From NCBI GenBank assembly GCA_963678675.1, contig OY783195.1:29127385-29191384 (forward strand): a stretch of DNA of 64,000 nt, in the 5' to 3' direction. Below, one piece after another: positions 53,515-64,000 of this stretch; position 1 is the first letter of the stretch; every line of letters begins with the position of its first letter. Source of the DNA: Xiphydria camelus. Taxonomy: Eukaryota > Arthropoda > Insecta > Hymenoptera > Xiphydriidae. The notes beneath the pieces were generated by a model. That model was not told the DNA's origin. It saw only the letters and a program-made list of their open reading frames with translations, and ran no database searches. The position numbers and the translations under genes are program-made.

Positions 53515-55209
53515 TCGAGATCGAGTCACGCCGTCTCGCGTCATACCTACAACTTGCAGGTACCTACACGAAGCTTTTCGGATGTGTGTCCTCGTCGATT
53601 CGCTCAGGTCTCATATCGAGACGTCGATCGCGTATCGTCCCACGTGCGGCGAGAGAATACACGCGTCGATGTATATGTGAATACATTGACAACGCGCGAG
53701 ACGTACCGCGCTTTATCATCGACGCGAAATAAAATCGCGGCCGACCTCTCGCGCGGTTTTAGCCGCGTACTGCATGAGAGGACGGATGGACGGTGCGACG
53801 TACACATAATATGTATACCTATATAGGAGATACCGAGCCTCGCGTTACGGTGGTCGCGATAACTTCGCGTCTCTTCATCGCGCGATCTCGGGCTTCGGCG
53901 TCCCGCATGACCCATTGTGCGAGCAAACGTCGCGCGCGCGGTTAGGTCGCGAGTATTTGGCGGTGCTTTCGCGGAGCGCACGCCGGGGGAGATAAAAATA
54001 GTCCTGCTTCGTGATCGTGCTATTCGAGTCGCTCGATTTGACGAGGTGAAAAGACGATGTTTTTTCATTCAATTTCCCGCGAGGAATTTCTTTCCGGTAC
54101 TTTTCGAGATTTGAGATTGTTACAGGAAATTATAGGATAAAATTAACGAATGGTTCCTTGTTGTTCTAATTGACATAAATGGTACTGATCGCACTTCGTA
54201 TGTCGAGACCGGGCAAACCGCGTTTGATCAATCGATCCTAGATTACGCTACTTTACCACGAATGACGTACCTACCTATATGAACGATGTTTTGAGGTTGT
54301 CATTATTTGACGAGACTTTTGTAGTCTAGGGTTAAACGGAATCGTGAATATTTTTTTTTATATCGTGAAACGGCATATTTATTTGATTCGAATAAATATC
54401 GATCAGGCTTGTATAAATATTATTAAATTGAATAATGCTTTTATCTCATCTAATCTAAGCAAAGACGTTGGTCAATAATTGACGAAGCTACCAGATGGAT
54501 TAATTTTCAAAACGCTGTAACAGTCTTTTTCTTGAAAAGACTACAAACGAAAAAAGAGCTGTCACTGCAAGCAACTACAAACGTTGAACTTCAAAAAACA
54601 CTTCCAAAAATATAACAATTATTTAAAGTCGGGTAACCCAAGTTCACAAAGATCGATCAGTCGCCTAATATATTATATCCTAGTCTCAATGACGAGCCAA
54701 GGATTCGCTCTCTTCCTGTGAATCCGCCATTAAGAATCCGCCGCCCTCGCATGCACATACGCACACGACGACGCTGGGTGCGTGCGTACGTACGCCGCGC
54801 ATATATGCACACCAATCTCGCCCGAGTTCTCCGCAGCGAGAGAAACGCGCCTATATATGCGCTCAGCTTTGATGTAGCCGCCGTCGCGGGGGACAGATAT
54901 TATCATCGTCTCGGGAACCCTCGCGCCCGTTGGCCCCCGCCAACAGCGGGCGCACGGACACGCGTCCTTCCGTCTCGCCGTGTATCTACACATCTAAATA
55001 CCAAGGCATATCGGAGCTCGGTCGCCGTGCGGTGACGAATCTATTCCGCGTACCTATATGACTCTGTAGATATTGCGAGATAGGAGCGTTGATATGGATA
55101 TACGTCGAGTGCGTGGAAAGGAGAATGTGTATAGACAGAAGAAAGCTTTGAAACTGATTTCGTCGCGACTGTCTATACTGAGAAAATAGTTTACGTTAAT
55201 ATACGTACA
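53515..55209. other. Intergenic, nothing recognised
   Basis: A GC-rich part (53515-54010, 54715-55040) and an AT-rich part (54100-54700). No supported gene, RNA or paired transposon termini. Confidence 0.45.
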
Positions 55210-55383
55210 CTGAGAAAAAAAAGGTAGTTCGAGTTACTCGAACTAATAATTTGCTAGAATCGACTACAGCTTATTTTCGTCAAACAGTTTTTAACCAAAT
55301 TATTTGATTCAAGTAACGTGATCGGCGTTCCCCCATCCGTGACCGCCAATTTAATCAAATCTACTACTTTCTTTCTCCGTGTA
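55210..55383. mobile_element. MITE, family M11, short copy
   Basis: CACTGAGAAAAAAAAGGTAG to CTACTTTCTTTCTCCGTG, with ACTCGAACTAATAATTTGCT. Flanked by TA. Confidence 0.65.
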
Positions 55384-55390
55384 GGTAGGT

Positions 55391-55965
55391 ATACTTTATT
55401 ATGGCAAAAGTAATGTTTATTTTGGGCTAAGCAAATATTCATGAGATAGCTGTTACTTTATTTCTGTTTTAATGAAAGATACATTCTAATGATCAATATA
55501 GAAGGTAGACCGAGGCGAATCGAATCACAGGATAAATTGGATCGTAGATCTACCTATATTTCCTTGATCGTCGTAAAAATGAGCATTTTGATTATTGGTG
55601 TTATTTCATCGTAGAGGGGAACGAAGTATTATAATACGAATGATCAAAATGCTCATTTTCGACACGATCTGAGAAACATGGATCTATGATCCGATACAAC
55701 CTGCGCGGAAAGAAAAACAATTTTTACCGCTTAATCCAATAGCGCTGAAACTCGAGGTCATTTTCAAGAATGTGTACACAAGAGACTATTATGTGTAGAT
55801 ACCTACTGTTTACAAGGTGAATAGAAAAATTGCTGTTTTTTTTCCGTACCTACGTGATCCCATTCGCCTCGGTCTATCCTAGGGGTAGAATTTATCTGAC
55901 CCGATATAAAATATTCCTTTCGCCATAATCAAGTACCTATACATTCATTAACTACGATATAGAGT
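55391..55965. mobile_element. M8 element split by M6
   Basis: TACTTTATTATGGCAAAAGT to TTTCGCCATAATCAAGTACC arms match the M8 copy at 31812-32450. M6 is inserted at 55503-55881, at a different place in M8 than at the first locus. Confidence 0.65.
55503..55881. mobile_element. M6 MITE with a further small insertion
   Basis: GGTAGACCGAGGCGAATCGA to ATTCGCCTCGGTCTATCC. A small element with GCGGAAAGAAAAACAATTTT and AATTGCTGTTTTTTTTCCG ends is nested at about 55705-55850. Confidence 0.7.
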
Positions 55966-55989
55966 CAGGTTCATCACTTGCATTTCAGC

Positions 55990-56233
55990 AGGCGAAACTG
56001 TCCTCATCAAGCGCACTCCTCTTCAGGACGATCCTCCTCCTCCACACGAGATACCAAAAAAAGATCCACACCTCCCCACCCCTTCCATTCTCCCTGTACC
56101 CAAAGCCGAGCCACTGTACTCGAAGATATTCGAAACATTCGAATTCCGGATCCCACAAACCCCCGAAAAAAAAAAACAACCACCCCGACAGCTCCGCCGT
56201 CCTCTCGCGCGCGCGTGCTCTCGTCACAAACCC
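55990..56233 (+). CDS. Unassigned candidate exon
   Basis: After a CATTTCAGCAG acceptor-like site, one plus-strand frame reads GETVLIKRTPLQDDPPPPHE, then LPVPKAEPLYSKIFETFEFR, up to a TAG at 56242-56244. It is Pro/Lys-rich but balanced, and lacks an ATG. The other frames are less protein-like. No homologue is recognised. It may be an internal exon of a gene whose other exons I cannot see, or chance. Confidence 0.25.
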
Positions 56234-56411
56234 AGAAGCCGATAGAGAGCGAAGCGCACCGCGCTCGTACAGTGCGCGTCCGACGGGAAGATACGAAGAT
56301 ACGAAGATCGTATCGCGGTATCATCTATCATCCGCGGCGTAAGGCGAGATCCGCCGTGTCCTCCGGCCGCGGCGCGCGTGTCTAGACCCGGATAGGCGCA
56401 CGCGTAGGTAT

Positions 56412-56706
56412 ACAGGGTCTTTGGTCCGAGACACGCAAGCGGAGCGGGTTGCATATCGGTCGGCGCAACACGTCCGCTACGTTTTCCCGTGTAATTCGGT
56501 GGTTGTACCGACAGCCAAGATCCGAACCAAATAAACGCGCACCGGTCCAAGAAACATCGGTCACGTCTGTAGCGGCGAAATGAGATGACCGATGTTTTTT
56601 CTCGGCTGTCGGTACAACCACCGAATTACGCGGGAAATCGCAGCGGATGAAGTGCGCCAACCGATATGCAACCCGCTCCACCGGCGTGTATCAAACCAAA
56701 GACCCA
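56412..56706. repeat. GC-rich imperfect palindrome, about 100-bp arms
   Basis: GGGTCTTTGGTCCGAGACAC to the diverged GTGTATCAAACCAAAGACCC, with perfectly conserved inner parts (AATTCGGTGGTTGTACCGAC). Unlike the AT-rich MITEs around it, the arms are GC-rich and end without a CACTGAG terminus. Confidence 0.7.
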
Positions 56707-58535
56707 GTGCGTTCCGCCGCGCGTCCCCGCCCCTGTACGCGCGCCGCGCCACATTCACCCCGCTCTTCGCGTGAAGAGAACCGCGCGTCCGGATCCCACG
56801 CCGTGGGATGTCGGAAGCGCGCAACGAGCGAGAGGAACGCAGCAGCAGCAGCCGCCGAGGCGGTCCACCGCGCGCCACGGACGAGTCAATTATTCGAAAC
56901 CCATCGGCGCTGCAGTCTTCGAGGTCGAGCGCCGCGCGCACGAACGAGTGTGACGCGCCACCCCGGCGCGCCGCCGTCAGCGACGTGGCAGCCTCTAATT
57001 TTCACCGCCCCCGCGCGTATCTTTCTTCCGCGCGACTAGTCTCCTCCGACACGCAGCCGCCGTCGAAACGCTCGCTATCCGGCCCGTCTTCGGGTGGGGG
57101 TGGCTCCTGATATTTCATCGCCCCCCCGAGAGGGAAAAGGACCTCTTCCCGCGCGGCCTATTTGTATTGTTTCTCCTCCGTCGCGTCGCTCCGCCGCAAC
57201 CGCGCCGCGTCTCTATCCCAGGATCTGCTCTTCTCGTCCCGCGCCTCATTCCCTCTTGGAAAGGATCTCCGCGCTCCCACGTACCTGACTAATTCGCCAG
57301 CCCGTTAATCGACCATCGTTATCTCCTCTCCGCGGCGAGAGCGAGAGTCACCGCGCGCGCGCGCGCGCGCAGGGGTAGGTGGGCACCGGGACCCCGATAT
57401 GACAATATTTGTCGCGAGAGCCTCCCCCCTCTTTCTCTCTCTCGACCGAACTTCGGCGCGCGCGATAACTACAGTCTATTTGCCCTTGTAATATTCGTCG
57501 AGCGGTCTATTTGCCGAGGCTTTGTTTCCGCCAGTTTCCGTTTCCTGCGCTATCGCCGCCCCGGGTAAACACGGCGGCACCTCTGTGGACGATCTCGCGC
57601 GGCGGCTCTCCGAATCCGCGCGCGCGCGCTGTTGAAGAATGCGTCGCGAGGCGATGAGAGCCGCGCGACGGCGGCGCGTCACACCCCGCGGTAAACATTG
57701 CGAGAGGACGACTACGCTGATGACGCGCGGGGCGCGAGAGAGCGCGCGCACGCCTAATCTCTTCCCGGGACGGGCGAGGCGCGCGCGCTCTTTCGACGTT
57801 TCTCCCTTTGCATCTCCCTTCGGAAAGAAACGCAGGGAGAAACGGGGCGGCGGGGAAACTATGCCCCGTATCAACAGTACGTTCCGCCGCGGCGCGCGCG
57901 CGAGTGTTATATGTGGCGTAGCCAAATAGAGTGGTAATGCGCGCGCGCTACGAGTCCTTTTCTCGCAGCATCCAGACCGCTCCGTGCGCTCCTCTCCCTA
58001 TCTCATCCACTTAGTCGCCCACCGCGCGCGGACGAATTCGACGATAGCATTCCGCGCGTCGCGGGCGCGCTGTACCTACCGAGAATTATGTACGAGTGGG
58101 TTTTCTTCCGCGTTACGTCCGCCGCGGTGATTAATGCGCCCGCTCGTCGTCGGCGTGTACCGCGCGGGGAGGTACACTTTTTTCCTCCGCAGTCGACGAC
58201 AAGAAGGATCTACATCCGCTCGCGCGCGAGCGTAGGTACTGTACGCGGGGCACGGAGGTGAATCGAATTCCGCGTTCGTGTCATACGCGACAGGCGCGCG
58301 CGCGGGAAGAATGATCGGTGTCGGTCGGAAGTTAATCGCACGGGGGAGGTTTAGGAACTTTCGGGAGACGGGCTGCGCGCGCGCGGTGGTGACGCGGTGC
58401 GGTAATCGATTAGATATGGATTAAACAGGAGCGCGCGCGTGAATTTGTTCTCCCTCTGAGCTCTTCTCAAACCGCGCGGGTTCTATCGTTTCATTAGTTT
58501 GGGGATGTTTTTGGAATCTTTTTTTATGTGTCACA
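56707..58535. other. Large GC-rich island, no gene recognised
   Basis: CpG-rich with (CG)n-like runs (about 57350-57372) and Arg-rich chance frames on both strands. It could be a promoter region; no start site is evident. Confidence 0.45.
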
Positions 58536-58852
58536 CACTGAAAGAAAATCGGGTGGTAAAGTTAACCGTAATCACGAAGTTGAATTTTCTCGGTTGCTGG
58601 TATCCTATTGCAATTTAACAGATTACTTTATGATGACTGGACGCCATGGTTAAATGAACCAGAAAAGTAGATCGATGATTAAAGATATCTTACTTATAAT
58701 AAAATTGCTGATCGCAGCAATTGTAATCTCTCGTTACTATAGGTAACCAGAACTTCACTGTTCGGAAGAATTATGGAATGACGATTGGTGCCAAAATCGA
58801 CCATGATTTCTAGTTAAATTATAGTTCTTTTAACCAGATTTAACTCTCAATA
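58536..58852. mobile_element. MITE, family M9
   Basis: CACTGAAAGAAAATCGGGTG to ACCAGATTTAACTCTCAA. It runs into the next element, sharing the TA between them. Confidence 0.65.
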
Positions 58853-59105
58853 CACAAAGAAAAGATGATTAGTAATATTGACCAAACTTTGGTTAACATG
58901 GGAACAACGAAATATTTTTATCGCTACAACGAATATTTCATTGTCGCGACCTCATATTTTAGAAACATTATTTATATCCACCACGACCAATATTTATTTG
59001 TCACGTCATGACCAACAGTTTTGTCGTCCCGATAAAAGTATTAGTTCATTGTTCCCGTATCAACGCAAAAGTTTGATCAACATCACTGATCAATTTTCTC
59101 AGTGC
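58853..59105. mobile_element. MITE, family M2
   Basis: CACAAAGAAAAGATGATTAG to TGATCAATTTTCTCAGTG, with ACCAAACTTTGGTTAACATG. Adjacent to M9. Confidence 0.75.
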
Positions 59106-60421
59106 ACTCCATTCCCTCATCCTCTATCAGCCACGGCCGCGCATCGGTACGGTTTAACGATCGACGATAGATCCGCGAGACGATCATTAAACTCCACAAC
59201 TATCCCACACATTACGAGCGTCCCATTAGCTACTCCGTAATTCGACTAAAAGGCCACGTAAATAAATTCCCGGCGGACTTTTAAAACCCCGCAGCGCCGA
59301 TCTATAAAACCCGCCCGTGATGTCGTTTCGTGTGCGCGCGATTAAGCGCGCGCGCGCGTCGATACGGAGATCGTGCGACGTATACCTACCGATACGGTTA
59401 TATCCGATCGCGCGCGCATAATTCATACCGAATCCCGGTGGCCGCCGTTCACGATGACGCACGCGCGCGGGTTATCCGCTCTTAAGCCGAGACTTTAAGC
59501 GCGGCGCGCTACACTACGCGCGGTCCAATCGTAAATTCTCACGATCGCCGGTGAAAATCGTAGTGCCCACGCGATCGAGATACGCGGAGCGCGAGGGGAA
59601 TCTCTCTCGATACGTAGGTATAGCGGTAGTAGGTGTAGGACAGACGACGCGAGATAAAGGGACCACCGGCCATCTTTGATTTAAGACGTCATCCGCGCCG
59701 AGAGCCGGGATGACGCGGGGGCGGCTGGGGAGAAGCGAGCGAGGGATAGGATCCCTTATTCGAGGTGTGACCGGTGCTCGACGCTCGCCTCGCTGAATGC
59801 GACGCGGCTCTCTGCCCGCGACGACGAGACATCTACTATTCGCGCTATCGCGGGGTCCCGTTGATAAGGTGGATCGGAGCGATCCTTCTTCCCGCGCGGC
59901 GCGGTACGGCGACGGCTGTAACCCGGCTGGTTTATAAAGCTCCGTGTCTATTTGACCTATCCGTGCTAAGAGCGTGTCGTCGCGACGAGTCCCGGCCGTC
60001 CCCGTGTACCGTGTACCTGATAATCGATTTTCTTCCCTTCGTGGCGCGGCGCGAGAGAGAGTCTATATTTATTTTAGGTGCCCCGCGTAAAATAAAAAAA
60101 AGAAAATGTATGGCAGAAGGTTGGAAAAAGTTGAAGCAAAAAAGTACGGCTACGGATCGTACCTATTCCAGATTTTCTAACCATAGGATTTCTCGTATCG
60201 ATCTGACTGTTAAACTTTCTCGAATTATCTGTAACTTTTTGATTTGATCTTAGTAGGTACCTTAGTATATGGGTTCTTTTTACTGTAAAATACTGATAGC
60301 TTGTTCGATACAAAAATACAGTTCGTTGGTAATAATTTGAGAGTTTAATAAAATAATCGATTTTGAAATACCTAATAGATACCAACTGACGAGAACAGGC
60401 ATCGATTACAACATGCACTGA
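59106..60421. other. Intergenic, partly GC-rich, no gene recognised
   Basis: 59280-60060 is CpG-rich. A single GGCCATCTTTG (Pho/YY1-like, 59668-59678) is present. 60080-60420 is AT-rich. The frames match nothing. Confidence 0.4.
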
Positions 60422-60684
60422 CAATGAGGGAGAAGGTCTAATTGAATGCGAACTTGGTAAAAAAAATGTACCTATTTGAGATAAACAAGAATTTTATTCA
60501 CATCGAACAAAAGTCTATCGGAATTAGTTTTATGTTTTGCATATCTTTTTAATCGAATACGAACTTAGTAGAACATCAATCGAGTTCAGATAGATTTTTG
60601 TTCGACGTGAACAGATTCCTCTCTATTCGTCTGAAATAAATTTTTCCATCAGGTTCGTGTTCAACTAAACCTTTTCTCTGGGTG
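60422..60684. mobile_element. MITE, family M3
   Basis: CAATGAGGGAGAAGGTCTAA to CTAAACCTTTTCTCTGGGTG, followed by TA. Confidence 0.75.
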
Positions 60685-60764
60685 TAACCTTGTGCAAATA
60701 ATTGAACTCTAATTGAAGAGCGAATCATCTACTGATTAAAAATCTGAATGTAAAATCCGTAGGT

Positions 60765-60960
60765 AGGAAAAAATTCAGTCGATCAGATTAAATCGACAGA
60801 TCGAGTTAATTAGACTAATAATTCACTCGAATGGACTAGAGCCTATTTCTTTCAAATATCCGTTAATCGTTATAACCGAATTTATTAATTGAAACAAGTA
60901 ATTCTGCATTTCCCTACCCGTTGATGTCGATTTAATTGAATGTACCATTTTTTTCTCAGT
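60765..60960. mobile_element. MITE, family M11
   Basis: GGAAAAAATTCAGTCGATCA to GTACCATTTTTTTCTCAGTG, with TTAGACTAATAATTCACTCG. Confidence 0.65.
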
Positions 60961-62500
60961 GTATAGCCATTCTTTTTTATCGCAACCTTTCCCAGACTTG
61001 CGCTATAATTTAGCCATACTTTCTTTTTACGCAGAACACGCCACGTGGTTAGGTTTTCGATTTGGCTGCGCGAGAGACGACGACTTTTTTCGATCATCGG
61101 AAACGACGAGGGGCGTCATCCCCCGCGGAAGTCGCCGTCCGCCGCGGTAAAACTCGAAGGGAAAATTACCCCGCAGGGCGGTCACGACGACGATCTCCTG
61201 TGGCGCGCGGAGAGCCGCGCGATGTACGCGAACTCGAGATTCCCATACGACGCGCGCGGAGGTAGGTAGGTACCTACATTACGCGAGATATTGTGGTCAC
61301 GTCTCGGGACGCGGGGGTGGCCGGGGGCGGCCATCCCGAGCAATGGCGGAGCCGCGTCTCGGTTACGCAACCCACGCGGCTCCTCTTTTTCCTCTCTTCC
61401 ATATAGGTACGCTTCTTCCTCTTCTTCATCATCCTCTTCGTCATCCTCTTCATCGTCGTCGTCGTAGTCGTCGTCGTCGCAGTTTGTTGCGGTCTCTCAG
61501 TCCTCTTCCTCTTCTTCCTCTTCATCTTCCTCTTCATCATCCTCTTCTTCGTCCCCCTGTCCCTCTGACCCTTGCCGCCAGCCCCCTCGCTCTCATCCTC
61601 GCGGTGGGCCACGAAATTCACGGCGGAGATGCGGATGTGTCACGAAATATCCAGAGTTCTCTTCGTCCTCTCTCTCCCTCCCTCCCTCCCCCCGCGGAAT
61701 TCCTCTCATCAAAGCCCCGCGACCGGGAGGAGGACGACGAAGAGGAGGACCGATCGTTCGCCGCGCATCGTCCAATGACGCGATACCGCGAGATCTCGGC
61801 GGGCGGGGCCAAACTCCTGACGATGGCCCGCGGATGCTGTAGTGGGGGCGGTGGACCAGCCACGTGGTGGGGGGTTGACAACGCGACTACTGTGCATTTC
61901 CCACGTGCCCTGGGAACCCTTGCGGCGCTGCGGCGGGCCCCGCGCGGTCGTCTCTTCTCTCCGGCCCGCGCGCTTCTCGCTTCCTCTCGCCGCGCGGCGG
62001 CGGCGGCGGCTGCGGTCGCCCCTCTCGCGCGCCGGTCTCGCGCTCGTTTCATCCGTCCCTCTCTCGCCCGCGCTCCGCGTGCGCGAAGGGTCTCGACGCG
62101 AGGAGGAAGGAGCGCCGCGCGGCAGAGCGACGTATCTCCCGAATTCGTGTGCGACGTGGGGCCAAGATAGTCTGACCGCTACGCGACGTTTCTACTCGTT
62201 TTCCGCAGCGCCTCCCGTATGTAACGCGATGATCGGATCGATTCGCCAGGCGCTAGTTCTCGCTCGCTCTCCCTCGCCTCTCTCTCTCTCTCTCTCTCTC
62301 GCTCGCTCCGTCCGACGAGGATTGAGAGAAGCAACGACGAAGCAAAACGCGAGCGGAGACATACGCCGGTCGAGTTCTCGGCTCGCCGCTCGCACGCTTC
62401 CACGAGACGCGCGGCAACGGCGTTGGTGATGATGGTGGTGGTTGTGGTGGTGGCGATGGTGGTGGTGGTGGTGGATGGAAGAGGCGACCCTTCGCCGCGA
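60961..62500. other. GC-rich region with simple repeats, no gene recognised
   Basis: A TCC/TCT/TCG-rich low-complexity block at about 61408-61565. Long frames on either strand here encode Lys/Arg/Thr or Ser/Leu/Pro runs and are repeat-derived. (CT)n occurs at about 62279-62302 and GGT repeats at 62428-62474. Confidence 0.5.
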
Positions 62501-62620
62501 GTGCTACCTCCGCAGCCGCGGCTTTGACTCGGCGCCGTAGCAGTGGACGCTACCGCCCCCGCGGGGGGTAGGAGAATCTCTCTCGCACGAGCTCCTCTCA
62601 CCCACGCTATTCTTCCCTCC

Positions 62621-62658
<38 letters not shown>

Positions 62659-63522
62659 CCACGAGGGGGATGCTACTCGTCTCCCGCGAAGGAGGGCGGT
62701 CCTTACCCCGGGAAGGGATGGGCCGGAGGGGCGGAAGGGGAAGCACGGAGAGGTCCTAGCGGGAGCTCAAGAAGCCGCGTCTCGAAGGATTTGTGAGTAA
62801 CCGCGCTGCTATTCGGCGACCGGCGAGACGAGGACGGGACTTGGGATAAAAAGCGCTACTACTTCTTTACTACCACTACCGCGCGAGAGAGACGGGCCGA
62901 GCGCGCGCTGCCGTGCGAGCGAGCGAGCGGGCGCACCGCGCGGAAGGTACCTACCTACGACGAGCAGCCCGACTTCGGTAGGGAGGTCCGGGTCCTCCAA
63001 CCAGAAGAAGCGGAGACCTTAGCGTTACTACGACCTACCGTCTTCGGTCTACTATTCGGGCTACCAAGTACCACACGACCGACCGGACCCGGCAGCTTCG
63101 GTTCAGTCGACGCCGCGCACCCAAACGGTCCAGACCTGCCGTTCCGTTCTCGCCGTTCGCACGACGCGCAGCTACCTCTCTCTCTCGCGAGGGAGAGATA
63201 CACCGCCCACACGCGCAGCTTTCAAAGTTTCCACGGTACTCGGGTACGCGCTCTCGCAGCCGCGAGGGAACGACGACCCTGCGCCGCGGTACAGTGTTGG
63301 TTGTTTTCGGAGACCGCGCACACACGCACGCACACGTGCGCACGCGCGCGGCCCTGCGGACGACGACGGTTCGAATTTCGCAACGGGAAGGATTCCGTGC
63401 GCTTCCGGTTTTATCGGCTGGAGGAGATCGCAACGCGGGACAAACCCGGAAACCACGCGCGCCAGAGCGCACGCTAGCGGGGAATCATCGCTCGACGTCC
63501 AGCGGAGAGGGTTCGACGTATC
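62501..63522 (+). other. Candidate first-exon region of a gene beyond the window
   Basis: Two consensus donors, GTGAGT after 62792 and GTAAGT after 63522, end GC-rich, ORF-poor blocks. (CT)n at about 62626-62655 precedes them. This is compatible with alternative 5' UTR exons reading rightward. No coding sequence is visible. Confidence 0.25.
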
Positions 63523-64000
63523 GTAAGTGGTTGCGCGCGCGTAAAACTCCGTCGTGTGTCGTGTTTCCGTCTGGCTCTTCTTTTTTCGTCGCTCGCTGTG
63601 ATGCGGCTACGCTGCGCTCCGCGCCGCTTGCCGCTCGCGTGAGAGAGTATATAGTAGTGCGGCGCGCGCGGCTCGTGACCGATCGCCGGGCCGACCGGCG
63701 CGCAGAAAATCGGAGAGAGCGTTCGGAGTTTTATACGCACTCCTCGAGCCTCCGTGCAGATAAACGTCGCGGGAGGCGAATTTATCCGCGATTCTCGTGC
63801 GTCGGGATGATCGCGAAGATCGCCTCCGCGGAGTCGCGCGCTCTTTATAAAGTCGGAGATGCGCCCCGTTGTGTACCTATATATCTCGAGAGAGTCGCGC
63901 GGTAACGAAAAGGAAAAAATCGGTATCGCGATATCCGCACCGACTGACGATGTTTGCGCGACCGATAACGCGATAAACTCGCGCCAACGCGCTCGCGGAA

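Noticed and set aside
61274..62170. Long frames over the TCC/TCT-rich block
   Set aside because: Lys/Arg/Thr or Ser/Leu/Pro runs from simple repeats. An acidic-tail reading on the minus strand is interrupted by a stop.
1..64000. tRNA, rRNA and CRISPR arrays
   Set aside because: I looked for cloverleaf-like blocks, rRNA signatures and regularly spaced repeats and saw none. A covariance-model search would be needed to exclude tRNAs.

Overview
The window looks like nuclear DNA of an insect, most likely a hymenopteran and probably an ant. Short phase-consistent introns with GT..AG ends interrupt the genes, GC-rich and CpG-rich islands alternate with AT-rich stretches, and the proteins belong to arthropod families. 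The AT-rich stretches are dominated by short palindromic transposons (MITEs), many inserted at TA and many nested in each other. No bacterial operon structure, rRNA, tRNA or CRISPR array was seen.

Three genes can be assembled. (1) Minus strand, 6359 to 2976: a five-exon Shaw/Shawl (Kv3-type) voltage-gated potassium channel of 481 residues with T1 domain, S1-S6, TVGYGD filter and PVPV hinge. (2) Plus strand, 8844 to 25278: a fourteen-exon cytoplasmic scaffold of about 1718 residues. It has a long low-complexity Ser/Pro/His/Gln-rich N-terminal part, then one PDZ and two PH domains. All 13 splice phases agree, and the last 52-nt exon supplies the missing C-terminal helix of the second PH domain. 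An isolated ATG exon at 18947-19097 in its 5-kb intron has the right phase to splice to the PDZ exon, so an internal promoter may make a 385-residue PDZ-PH-PH isoform. (3) Plus strand, 38896 to 41142: a two-exon odd-skipped family transcription factor with five C2H2 fingers, best read as bowl (or sob), with a likely 5' UTR exon ending at 36664 and a 3' UTR reaching the poly(A) signal at 44467.

Genes 1 and 2 are head to head across a 1.5-2.5 kb GC-rich region. Genes 2 and 3 are separated by about 9.4 kb of GC-rich islands and nested MITE clusters. From 44.7 kb to the end there is no confident host gene: MITEs, one 933-bp pogo-like transposon carrying a relic transposase DNA-binding domain, three weak exon candidates, and GC-rich islands. 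The last one (62.5-63.5 kb) may be the first exon of a gene lying beyond the window.

The most notable observations are the internal promoter of the PDZ-PH gene, at least ten MITE families that differ inside but mostly share a CACTGAGAAA-like terminus and TA target, nested insertions up to four elements deep, MITE ends sitting at splice acceptors, and the array of a 14-bp motif inside the pogo-like element.
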